DNA from: Corylus avellana | Taxonomy: Eukaryota; Streptophyta; Magnoliopsida; Fagales; Betulaceae | Assembly: GCF_901000735.1 (NCBI RefSeq) | Contig: NC_081543.1 | Coordinates: forward strand, 31,642,771-31,706,770 | DNA length: 64,000 nucleotides | Direction of reading: 5' to 3' | Shown: positions 1-10,438 of the stretch, in pieces | How the letters are laid out: every line of letters starts with the position of its first letter | Numbering within the stretch: the stretch's first letter is position 1 | Position numbers and translations under genes: made by a program | Notes under the pieces: model-generated | The model's input: the letters and a program-made list of their open reading frames with translations, nothing else | What the model was told of the DNA's origin: nothing | Databases searched by the model: none

Positions 1-357
1 AGCTCACTACTATCTCTGGTTATCGTCCGTTGGGGGCCCATTCTCCACCCTTTTGAATTCTTGTACTACTTAACGAAGCCTAAACAGCAACAATCATTCT
101 GTATACCGCTGTTTTGATGTAAACTACTTTTTGATGATCGCCTATTTTCCTCTGAAGACAAATTCAGGACCTTCCAAGAAACGTCTGTCTACAGGTCGCA
201 GCCATCATGCAGAAGCCACAAAGCACGCAAATTTTATGATATCTTATATCTAGAGGGCATGAATTTGAAATGGCCACTATTAACAAATTACCAACCTTAA
301 TTTCTAAGCAAAATAAATAAAAGAAGAAGATAAAGGTAAAGCATCAACCTTTTTGAG

Positions 358-390
<33 letters not shown>

Positions 391-1018
391 GAAAAGAATA
401 TGCTGATGCTTTTGTTCCCATTGGGCAACAGACTCCTTATAGTCCATTCACTTCCCTATGTTTAGGAAAAATTTCTAAAAAACTATCAAAAAACATCCAA
501 ATCAGAAGCCCTAAATATAACCAACATCAAATGGCGTTTACAGTGTTTCTCAATGCATTGAGAAACATTGTAGATGTCCAATGCATTATTAAATTATAAA
601 AAATTGATTCACACATCCCAGCAATTCACTTTCCTCTCTCCTCCGTTGCAATGATAAAAAGAAATAGTATTTAATTCATATAGGAAAAAATTGTGAAGTG
701 TTTTTTTTATAGGGAATCAAAAAGTAGTTTTATTCCCTAAATTAAGAGAAAATTGTTGGAAGCTAATGCTAGTGCTCTTAGTAGCCTAATACAATCACAA
801 AGGGTGCCGAAATAGAGAGTGAAGTGATCATCATAGAGTTGTTTAATTAAACTCACTGATAGCTGACATCCTACAGTACTTTCCACCCAACTCATGCTCT
901 TCTCCAGCAAATTATGTTCACATGACCACCCTAACTGTATGCTGGTCTTTGCCGATAGTGCATCTTTTATATATATATATATATCTTTCTGTTAACAGAA
1001 AAGCCTGCAGGCTAAACC
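1..1018. other. Upstream region of WAT1-A, no gene seen
   Basis: AT-rich non-coding sequence before the first WAT1-A exon. A TA dinucleotide tract lies at 361-386 and a second, TATA-like TA tract at about 968-984, roughly 40 bp before the start codon, which could serve as the core promoter. No open frame of note or recognised repeat was seen. Confidence 0.5.
361..386. repeat. (TA)13 microsatellite
   Basis: Uninterrupted TA dinucleotide tract of 26 bp upstream of WAT1-A. Confidence 0.9.
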
Positions 1019-1279
1019 ATGAACCTAATTAACAAAGCAATACAAGTAGCAGTGGTTAATCATCAAGCCTTGTTGGCAATGATTTTCATACAGTCGGCAT
1101 ATGCAGGTATGGCCTTAATATCCAAGGCTGCTGTCAACGATGGTTTGAGCCCTCTGGTGTTCAACGCTTATAGGCAAGCCATTGCTACACTCGTTTTGGC
1201 ACCCTTTGCTTTTCTATTCGAAAGGTTGGTATTCCTTTCTCTTCATACTTTTTTTCTTTTTTCTTTTTCTAAATACAGC

Positions 1280-1282
<3 letters not shown>

Positions 1283-1325
<43 letters not shown>
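1283..1325. repeat. (TA)n microsatellite in WAT1-A intron 1
   Basis: About 21 TA units, directly abutting the left target duplication of the solo LTR that follows. Confidence 0.9.
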
Positions 1326-1326
<1 letters not shown>

Positions 1327-1331
<5 letters not shown>

Positions 1332-1989
1332 GCTGCCGACAAGGTTTTTCCCTACTTAAGATAAGATTTTGATCAAACAAAATGGAGCAAGTCATACAAA
1401 GATTTATCTAGATGGCTCTCCATCCATCTAGAAGGTTTTTTACAAAGATTATTCTAGATGGTTCTCCATTCATCTAGAAGGTTCTCAATTTGTCTTCATC
1501 ATCTAGAAGGTTCTACCTTGGAAGCCAAGTTCATTCATCTAGAAGGTTCTAACTTGGGGGCTAAGTTCATCATCTAGATGATTCTAACTTTGGCTATAAA
1601 TAGCCAAGGGGTCTTATGCCTTAGACAAAAGATGCTTGAGGAAGATCAACAACACACAAGAAGAGAAGTCAGGAGAGCTTCAGTTATACTCCAGAGAGAG
1701 AGTTTAGAAAAGAGTGTTTTAATACACCACTGAGAGTGTATATTAGTTTCAACAGAGGTTGTTTCTCTCTGTATTATTTTACTCTTGTATTAACTCAAGT
1801 TTTGCATAACTTGAGTAAACACCACTGTAACAAGTTGTTTATAGTGGATTGATCGGAGTTAGTCCCGTGGATGTAGGCCCACTGCCGAACCACGTAAATA
1901 TTGTGTGTTGATCTCTTGCATTTATCATTCCATTATTATTCTGTGGAGTTTGCACAACCATTGAGTCAAGGGTGTGTCCATCCCTAACA
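1327..1989 (+). mobile_element. Solo LTR, probable Copia, in WAT1-A intron 1
   Basis: 663 bp beginning TGTTGGC and ending CCCTAACA, flanked by the perfect 5-bp duplication ATATT (1322-1326 and 1990-1994). There is no internal domain, so this is a solo LTR left by LTR-LTR recombination. A TATAAATA box is at 1595-1602. Downstream, the block GTGGATGTAGGC followed by GCCGAACCACG (about 1868-1896) resembles a conserved R/U5 stretch of many plant Copia LTRs. The U3 half has repeated CATCTAGAAGGTTCT units. Confidence 0.9.
1431..1549 (+). promoter_or_regulatory. Cluster of heat-shock-element-like dyads in the solo LTR
   Basis: AGAAGGTTCT, a match to the two-unit heat-shock element nGAAnnTTCn, occurs at 1476-1485, 1505-1514 and 1541-1550. 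A degenerate form is at 1430-1439 and weaker relatives are near 1455 and 1575. All lie 45-165 bp upstream of the LTR TATA box. The arrangement recalls heat-activated Copia LTRs such as Arabidopsis ONSEN. Heat responsiveness is inferred, not shown. Confidence 0.5.
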
Positions 1990-1994
1990 ATATT

Positions 1995-2752
1995 ATAAAC
2001 TAGTTACTGCAAGCTGAGTACATGTTCTAATATTCTTCTTCATCACGTTATTCTATATATAGGACGACGCATAGTTTGCTGTCATTCAGCCTCTTCTTTA
2101 AAATCTTCCTCGCTGCTTTATGTGGGTGAGTAGAGGTTTCTTCAGAGAGAATTCTACTTGTATATATATATACATAATGAAAGAATTGTACTTGTATTAC
2201 TTTTAGGACAACCAATAATGTAATGTTTTAATACTGTGTTTTTGTGTGTGTGGGCTCAAATTACTCCTACGTTCAATACGTGAAATATTTAATTGAAATG
2301 AGAGGTGAATGACTTAGACAATGTTCGAATTCAATACTTTTGACTATGATATCATGTTAAATCACCAATCGGATAGGAAATATCAAATTTAATCATTTAA
2401 TTAATACTTTAATTAACACTCTCCATCATGTGTAACATGAAATATTTAACTAAAAGATGAGAAAATTGTGGAGTTGGGTTCGAACTTAGTCCACTAATAA
2501 AAAAATAATAAATTTAAAAGTTTAATTAACGCTTTTAAAGGCTTGTTAATTTTAAGAGTTTTTTAAAGAAAAAATAATGCAAATGTGTTTTGAGTGTGTT
2601 TTTTGATGATTTGGAAGCCCAATAACGTAGAATGACAGAATTGTAAAAGAAAATGTCACAATCTTTGGAGGCAATTCTTAGACATACAGCCCAAGATCAT
2701 GCTGATCATGACTGTAGTTTGGAAGCCAACGCACACCTAGGTAGCCATGCAT

Positions 2753-2783
<31 letters not shown>
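1995..2783. other. WAT1-A exon 2 and surrounding intron sequence
   Basis: Apart from the 63-bp exon 2 (2063-2125, encoding TTHSLLSFSLFFKIF and ending with donor GTGAGT), the stretch is AT-rich intron. The piece around 2330-2540 contains a motif (ATGTTAAATCACC, then AATTAATACTTTAATTAACAC) similar to sequence near 15560-15630, probably an old dispersed repeat. A (TA)n tract at 2761-2783 abuts the next LTR. Confidence 0.4.
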
Positions 2784-2784
<1 letters not shown>

Positions 2785-5060
2785 GTAACATCCCCAGCCC
2801 GTTAAGGCTGAGTTTGCCACTTTTCTTTTTTTACAACAAAAGTTCTTGCAAAGATCTATAAGGTCTTTCAGAGTACTTGATTTTAAAGGATACGAAAAAT
2901 GTATAAAACATTATTCAAGAGATTTTATTACAAGCGAAATTAGAAAACATTAAACTTTAGTTGCGGAATATCATATCATTACAATAACTTATATGAAAAG
3001 ACTTTGAAAATTAATAATTATTCCCACCCCATTCCGGCCTCCTATTCCAGCATCCTTTCTACCTGAAAACAAGAAATAAAACTGAATGAGCCCAAAGGGG
3101 GCCCAGCAAGTAAAATCCACAACCATAAATAGTTTTACTCCTTGTTCTCAGTTTTGAAAATCATTTTCGCAAATAAATATAATTCTAGCCATAATAATAT
3201 CTGTATGTACGGTTGCATCTCCCGTAACATATACATACTATTACATCTAGTAATAGATCATCGTTGTAAATCATCTTTATAAATCATCATCATAATGCAT
3301 TATTATAAATAATCTCTGTAAATCATCATAGCATATCATCGTTGAAAATATAGTATCATTTTCTCATAATAAGGCCCATGTACACTATTACCCCTGTGCA
3401 CGAGGGTTGCGGGTCCTTGTGACCATGGCACTGAACTGTGGCCACAGCCATGCCCGACCGTCAATTAACTCTTTCTTGGTGCACTCAACGGTCTAGTTGA
3501 TGGAATACCACCTTCTGGCATAGCCTCCTTCAGTGGTTTCGCCTCCATCCGAGTATCGGTACCGAACTCTCATCTTATCTTATCTTGGGGCCAAAAATAC
3601 TCTCCTCCATACATGTGCCCTCATTTCATAAACATTTATCTCATCTCTTGTACTTTTCTTTGTACTTCTTTTGATGCATCTTAGGGCAACATGTAGGAGG
3701 GTTTATCATCTTTTTTTTCTTTCTTATAATCATCATCATTTCTCAACTTTCTTTTCTTAAAATGGAAAACTTTTCCAAATATAAACTTGTTGTGCTTAAA
3801 AAGCATTTAAACAAATAGAAACTTTCTAGATAATTCTTTTAGAAATCCTTCATGCATGCAACATAACTTCATAATACGTAAATAAAATAATCATTTACAA
3901 TTTGATACAAGAATATATAAATAGCATGACATGAAGTAATTTTAGAAGGGGTAGTGAATTTACTTACCTCTAGACTGAAGCTATGAGCAGTCTTTAAACT
4001 GCTAATTAATCATCTTGACAAAATATCTTGTTGTTCCATTCTGTTTATTCACAACTAAATTAATAACAATTCACGAGAATCAATTAACTCCAGTCTACTC
4101 CTCTAGGGAAGTTAACCCATTAAAATAGAGAATCAACTCCCACTACTAATTCAAAATTCTCAAGAGTGAAACCACCCAATATCATCATGATTAAACCAAA
4201 AAGGTTCTCATCTAAGGCCTATTACTCAACTTAAAATCAAATACCCATAGCTAAAGGAAGAAGAATTTTACCTTTGAAGAACCTATCTTTGTTATTCTGC
4301 GAATTTTTCTTTTGGTCATCCTTTAAATCTCCGTTTCTCCCCCTCAGCATCTCACCCTCTGCCTTCTCTTTCTTATATCTGTAAAGCTCCCTCTCTCTAT
4401 CTTATTGTTTCTTCTTCTCCGTTAAGTAATAAGAAATGGGAGTAGGTGAAGTCAAAGAAAAATTAAAAGAAAAGTTCAAAAGCCGTGTGGTAAAAGAAGG
4501 AAGGAAGAAAAAGGAAGGAGTAATGAGTGGTAGTATTGTGGAAAGTGGGGGGAAGAGAGGGGTTGGTCGTTGGTGTGCTGGAAAATAAGAAAGTGGGTGG
4601 GGGCCTCATGGAAAAGAGAGGGGAGTGTGGAAAAAAAAAAAAAGGAATAAATAAAGGAAAAGAAAGAAAATGGTGTGAATTATTGAAGGGTTCCGGTCCA
4701 TTATTAACAACACTTTGGGCCCACTCCTTATTAAAATTATATCTAATCTCTTCTAACCATTCTCACACCATTCTTCATTTGCTAACACCAAATCAACTAT
4801 CCCTCAAAGCTAACTTTCCTTCAAATGTATAATATGTATCATTATATCATCATATCTCTTAAAGTCACCAACTAAATTATCAAGCTATAATCTATCCTAA
4901 ACCTTAGGATGTATGATCTCAAATAAAACTTCATTCCTATAATACTCATATAATCCATAAATTCTTCAAGAACAAATCTCATCACTTAATATAATTATTA
5001 AAATAATATTATCTTCAATTTAATATCTTTAAATGAGGATTTTAAATCTGGGGCACTACA
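2784..5060 (-). mobile_element. Solo LTR, Gypsy (chromovirus Tekay-like) type, in WAT1-A intron 2
   Basis: 2277 bp. Read on the minus strand it starts TGTAGTGCCCCAG and ends GGGGATGTTACA, with the perfect 5-bp duplication ATATA on both sides (2779-2783 and 5061-5065). On the minus strand the part near 3090-3115 reads TTTTACTTGCTGGGCC followed by TTTGGGCTCATTC, a combination common in plant Tekay/Del LTRs. Its first 50 bases resemble the start of the LTR at 8543 (TGTAGCACCCCAG, then GATATTAAATTGA), so the two elements are related. No internal coding region was seen. Confidence 0.8.
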
Positions 5061-5714
5061 ATATATATGTAACCAAATGAAGTCTCTAATGAATAAGAAA
5101 ATTTGTGCACATCTAGATCGACTACCTTAATTAGCTTGCTTACTGTTTCCAATTCTTTCATTTTCTAAACTTTTTCCACTTGGTGGTGATTGAAATCCAG
5201 ACCCGCAGTGAGCCTGGATCTATACTACTTGGCGTTCCGATTTACCTCAGCCACAATTGCAACTGCGATTCTCAATACCATTCCAGTACTCACATTTTTC
5301 CTGTCTGTCCTGCTGAGGTGAGCCAAAAATTTTGCTTTCCACTTAAACTGAATTTGCTTTATATATAAGGAAACAACTAGTATTCAAGAAAGAAGAACTT
5401 GTACAAACTTATAATTAATTAGCAAGCTGCATGCATTTGATTGCCTTGCAAGTTGCAACTGCTTTTTGCTGAAGCCAATCAATTTGGTTGAACACTAAAA
5501 TTGTGTTATAAAATCACATGGGTGTTGGATAAATCAACCGACGGGAAAAGATATTGAAGCATGCACCTGCAAAAGCTAGTAATGGTTTATGTAACATTTG
5601 TTAGCTATCTGATTCTTTCCAAAACGGTAGGATGGAGACTCTTGGTTGGAGTTCATTTTATGGTATAATGAAGATTGTAGGGATGGTGATATCTGTTGGA
5701 GGAGCTGTGCTGCT

Positions 5715-6173
5715 TGATAGAGAACCTGCCCCAGCTAAGCCTTCTCTCCCAGCTGCTCAAAGTAAATCATCTCCAGCTCACTCCACTGATTGGGGAATCA
5801 GACAAGCTCCAGCTCACCCCACTGATTGTGGAGTCAAACAAGCCACCCAATATCATGCTCCACCTATGAAGCCATGCAATCCCCTTGATATTGGAAATCC
5901 ATATCAATCCAGATCATGCGCACCAGAATTAAGGAAACCATATCAAAGATCACACAGATTGAGTGCAATATGCCTTACACAGAATGATACTCATCTCCTC
6001 AATCTGCACACATAAAGAAACTTATTTACACTCATTCCTTTGTAATCCATTATACAATCTGTACCTTAATTCTCTGTATTTAATATTTTGTAAATGCTTT
6101 GTGTATATAATGCCTTGAGCATTCCCTTGTAATATTCATTGAGAAATACAAAGAATTATTCTCGGTTCTTTTC
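5715..6173 (+). repeat. 5' LTR of the Copia element
   Basis: 459 bp, nearly identical to 13745-14204. The terminal A of the expected CA end is missing, so TTTTC runs directly into the primer-binding site. Confidence 0.93.
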
Positions 6174-6185
6174 TGGTATCAGAGC
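6174..6185 (+). promoter_or_regulatory. Primer-binding site of the Copia element
   Basis: TGGTATCAGAGC directly after the 5' LTR, complementary to the 3' end of plant initiator tRNA-Met, the usual Copia primer. Confidence 0.85.
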
Positions 6186-6254
6186 ACTAAAGGCAAACGC
6201 CATACAAATTTTCCATTTTTCTTATTTTCTTTTTTTTCTCTCAATTCTGCTTTT

Positions 6255-7295
6255 ATGGCTTCCTCTGCCTCAGCATCATCTTCAACTGTATCTTTTGTTC
6301 TCCCCAACTGCAATCAATTAGCTCAAGTAAAATTGGAAGGGCCTGGCAACTACATACAATGGTTGTCCATCTTCTTACCCATCCTACGAAGCAATGAGCT
6401 TGTAGGAATTATTGATGGGACTGAACCATGTCCCCCAAAGATGCTGACCAATGAACAAGGTCAAGATACTCCTAATCCAAAATACTCCATCTGGACCAAG
6501 AAAAACCAGCACTTACTAAGCTGGATCAATGCATCTTTATCTGAGAAAGTCCTATCCACAGTGTATGGATTGGATACCTCCAAGCAGGTATGGGCGGCAC
6601 TGGCAAACAGATTTGCCAATCAATCTTGCCCTCACATTTCCAACATCAAGCAGCAACTACAGAATCTTCGTCAAGGTTCTAAGTCATGTTCTGACTACCT
6701 ACAAGCTGCCAAAGCTCTTGCTGATCAATTATCTGTGATTGGAAAACCTTTGAATGATGAATATCTTATATCTTCCATCACCAATGGTCTCAATCCAAAC
6801 TTTATTAATTTTGTGACTAATTTTGCCTTTGCAACTAGAGAGAAATCTCTTAGTTTTGATACTTTTCAGGATATGTTACTCAATCATGAGATGTTGCTTA
6901 ACAATCATCAAGCTGCAGCACCTGATGTCTCCACTTTTGCATTATTTGCTCACAAGGCAGGTCCTCGCCACTTTCATCAAAAACCAAAAGGTCCACAGCA
7001 ATTCAACAGACAGCAGCCTAGAGGGTATCATTATCCAAAACCAAATGGATACCCTGCCTTTAGAGCACAACAACAGCAAAATAGCCATTCTCTTGGTGGT
7101 CCCAGATTCAATAATCCTGCCACTGGATTTTCCAACAACAAATCATTACAGCCGCATCAGCCTCACACCAATACATCACATTTCCCAAACACAACTTGGG
7201 CTCCTTGTCAGATTTGTGGGAAATCAAACCACCAAGCTCTTGATTGCTTCCATAGGATGAACTACTCATTTCAAGGCAAACATCCTCCACCTTAA
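6255..7295 (+). CDS. Copia Gag polyprotein (346 aa)
   Basis: Nucleocapsid/capsid part of the Copia element, opening 80 bp after the primer site. The N-terminus has the plant Copia Gag pattern (LEGPGNYIQWLSIFLPILRS, then the UBN2-like region with ISNIKQQLQNLRQG). The C-terminus carries one zinc knuckle, CQICGKSNHQALDC (CX2CX4HX4C, about residues 321-334), after a Gln/Pro/His-rich linker. A TAA at 7293-7295 ends the frame ten bases before the pol frame resumes, so Gag and Pol are now separated. In an intact relative this would be one continuous gag-pol frame. Confidence 0.85.
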   Translation: MASSASASSSTVSFVLPNCNQLAQVKLEGPGNYIQWLSIFLPILRSNELVGIIDGTEPCPPKMLTNEQGQDTPNPKYSIWTKKNQHLLSWINASLSEKVLSTVYGLDTSKQVWAALANRFANQSCPHISNIKQQLQNLRQGSKSCSDYLQAAKALADQLSVIGKPLNDEYLISSITNGLNPNFINFVTNFAFATREKSLSFDTFQDMLLNHEMLLNNHQAAAPDVSTFALFAHKAGPRHFHQKPKGPQQFNRQQPRGYHYPKPNGYPAFRAQQQQNSHSLGGPRFNNPATGFSNNKSLQPHQPHTNTSHFPNTTWAPCQICGKSNHQALDCFHRMNYSFQGKHPPP

Positions 7296-8542
7296 CTGGC
7301 AGCTATGGCAGCCCAATCAAATGCTCTTTATGATGAAGACCAAGAATGGCTTGTTGATAGTGGTGGAAATGCACATATTTCAAATGATTTGGAGAAACTC
7401 ACCATTCAGCAACCTTTTGAAGGCAATGAAATGGTTGCTGTAGGGAATGGAGCTGGCCTCAAGATTGATAATTCTGGTACAATTCTACTTCATAATTCAT
7501 TTGCATCTTCCAAATTTCATCTTAAAAATGTTCTTCATTGTCCAAATGCATCTACTAATCTCTTATCAATTCAAAAATTCTGTTCAGATAATGATTGTCA
7601 TTTTATCCTAACCTCAACTCATTTCTTTGTGAAGGACAATCTCACCAAAGCAACCCTCTTGGAAGGCAAGAGTGAAAATGGCCTCTATCCTTTGCGATTT
7701 AAAGGACACTCACACAAATCACGTCGTGCATTTGTAGCTTTGTTAGGAATAAGGACCTTAGCCTTGATTTGGCACTTTAGACTAGGTCATCCAGCCAATG
7801 ATGTTGTTTCCCGTGTTGTTAACGCTTTTAATCTTCCTGTTTCATCTTTGCACATCAATAAAATAAACTTGTGTGATTCCTGCCAATTGGGAAAAAGTAA
7901 GAAACAACCCTTTTCATCATCAACTAGACAAACTGCTCTCCCTCTGAATTTAATCCACACCGATGTATGGACTTCACCTATTACATCCAACAGTGGATTC
8001 AAATATTATGTAATATTTGTTGATGATCATTCAAGATACACATGGATCTATCCTCTTCACACCAAATCTGAAGTATATGAATGTTTCATCAAATTTAAAC
8101 TTCTTCTTGAGAACCAATTCTCATCCTCCATCAAATAACTACAATCCGATGGAGGTGGTGAATACACATCACTTCATTTTCAATCATTCCTCACAAAACA
8201 TGGCATCCTCCACAGAAAATCATGCCCTTATACATCTCAACAGAATGGCCTAGCAGAGAAAAAACTCAGGCACATTCTGGAAACAGGTCTTACCCTCCTT
8301 GCACATTCTCATCTCTCTAATACATATTGGGTTGATGCATTTCTTATAGCCACTTATCTCATAAACAGATTACCTACCCCAACTTTGAATAATGCATCTC
8401 CTTACTTCCAACTTTATCAAAAGGAACCTGACTACAAGAAACTCAAAGTTTTTGGATGTAAGTGCTATCCCCTTCTGCGTCCCATTGGCCTACATAAGCT
8501 TGAATTTCGATCCAAACCCACATCTTCCTTGGCTACAGCTAT

Positions 8543-9259
8543 TGTAGCACCCCAGATTTTTAAAGTCTTATTTTAGAGATATTAAATTGATGCTATGATT
8601 ATATCAATATTCATATTAGGTAATGGCATTTACTTTGAGGTTGAGATATTTATTGATGATATTAGGTAATAATATTTATTCTTGAGGAATTTATTAGATC
8701 TTATGAATATTATTGGAATGAATATTGATTTGAGGTTATTATATCATGATGATGATTTTATATTGATTATTTTATTGGGAGATTTAAGAGATATGATAAT
8801 TGATGATTGATTGGTATAATTTGGAGTATGATTGTAATAATTGGTGAAATAATAGGATAGTAAATGGTAGGTATAAGGATGGTAGAATAGAAGGTTGAAG
8901 GTAGAATAGTATAGGGTTGGTAGAATAGTATAGGGTTGGTAGAATAGTATAGGGTTGGTGGAATAGTATAGGGTTGGTGAAATAGTAAAATGAGGGTATA
9001 ATTGTAAATTGAAGGTAGAATAGTGTTTGATTTTCTCCTATAAATAGAACTCTTCTCCTTCACAATTTTCACCACTCATCTCCTCTCCCATCTCTTGCAT
9101 ATATTCTTCCTTCTTCCGCTTTTTACTCGGTCTTTCTTCTTTCTAAGAGTGTTTACTCAGAACAGAGAGAGAAAGGGCGAGACCAAGCGCTACAAGAAAG
9201 AAAGAACACAAGAGAAACCGAGAGTGAGATGGGAAATTTAAGACAGAGAGCTGAAGAGG

Positions 9260-9296
<37 letters not shown>

Positions 9297-9771
9297 TCAG
9301 TGAGGGGATTGTTATGGGTATGGACCAACTGCAGCAGAACGGGTTTCAAGTAATTACCTTTGATGATCCATTCATGTAATCCACTGTAAGTATTCTTACT
9401 TACTGAGTATGATATTGATATCCAATAATACGGATTTTTGTGGTTTTATAACTTGTCTAGCATTTTGCTATATATGATTCAACAATGATTTATATTGTCG
9501 GAAATCAATTGACTCACTACTTCACAGTTTTTTGTAGTGCTTGCAGGAATGGAAAATCAAGGTAATTATGCAGTTGTGATTAGAGATTCATATTGAGATG
9601 TACAGAGATTCCAAGTTGGTTAAGTTTTGTCTAGAGTTTAGACTGTCGGATAGATTTGTATAAATGCCTTGTACGACATAGCTTTGGGTATTTTTGTATA
9701 AAGAAAAGTATTTTAACAGTATTTTTTTTGTATTGATAATTACAGTTTTTCCGCTATATGAGATTGTTACA
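8543..9771 (+). repeat. 5' LTR of the nested element
   Basis: 1229 bp, with a TATA-like CCTATAAATAG at about 9036-9046 and an (AG)n tract near 9265-9293. It differs from the 3' LTR mainly by small indels, including the length of the AG tract and the 20-bp tandem array. Confidence 0.92.
8890..8985 (+). repeat. 20-bp tandem repeat array inside the LTR
   Basis: Four to five copies of a unit close to GTAGAATAGTATAGGGTTG. The equivalent array in the 3' LTR (about 10775-10862) has a slightly different unit order. It explains the repetitive minus-strand frames rich in Tyr/Thr/Ile/Pro. Confidence 0.85.
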
Positions 9772-10438
9772 AAATGGTATCAGAGCCACCTAGTAACGCC
9801 AGGTCATGTGGTATTGAAGCACTGCATGATGAGAAGAAGCCCACATTGAGTGGGTAGTTTATAGAGATAGTCATGGGTGCTAAGTCCCACATTGCCTAGT
9901 TACTAGGTGAAACTGGGCTTTATAATGAATTATAGGGAAGCTCCAAATTGACTAGTCCTTTTGGGGTAATAGCGCAGATGTGGCTAGCGCTTTTCCCTGG
10001 GATGTTAAAAATGGTATCAGAGCATTACCCAGCCTGAGATGGTGGGAGTGTGCACAAGCCTATGAGGGTCGCTAGTGGACACACGTTGGTGATGCCAAAA
10101 GTGGGTTATATTATAATGGTGTCAGTTAAGACACAATGAAATGTATAAGGGCCAAAAGTTAAGGGCCGAGAATGAAGAAATTCCCTGAGGATTGCCAACG
10201 GTGACACTGGTGCCCAAGAAGAGTGCTTGTAGAGTCTCACATCGCCTGGGTATGGAATATGTTATGATATTTATTTATGAACAGATTGAATTTAAAAATT
10301 TTTATAGTAACTTGAGTAAGTTATGGTTCAAGTATGATTTGTTTTTAATTTGGGTTGCTCAATTTGAAGATAGGTGGTAATTTATGGGCTTTAATTTCGA
10401 GGACGAAATTCTAATAAGGAGGGAAGATTGTAGCACCC
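9772..10438 (+). other. Internal region of the nested element, non-coding
   Basis: 667 bp containing the primer site at 9774-9786 and, near 10012-10023, a second TGGTATCAGAGC copy inside a block resembling the start of another retroelement (CCACATTGCCTAG, GGGATGTTAAAAATGG). No protein domain was seen. The 3' end carries the polypurine tract. Confidence 0.7.

Noticed and set aside
1182..1372. Open frames through the TA tract (Ile-Tyr repeats) after WAT1-A exon 1
   Set aside because: They are translations of the (TA)n microsatellite in intron 1, past a good GT donor.
4527..4832. 101-codon frame in the minus-strand solo LTR
   Set aside because: Low-complexity G/A-rich LTR sequence, no domain, wrong strand relative to the element.
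5632..6015. 127-codon frame joining WAT1-A exon 4 to the Copia LTR
   Set aside because: Read-through from the exon into the LTR at the insertion point, not a gene; the twin frame at 13452-14045 ends in the other LTR.
8767..9349. Minus-strand frames rich in Tyr/Thr/Pro in the nested LTR (and again at 10630-11231)
   Set aside because: They are the antisense of the 20-bp tandem array and the (AG)n tract; present in both LTRs for that reason.
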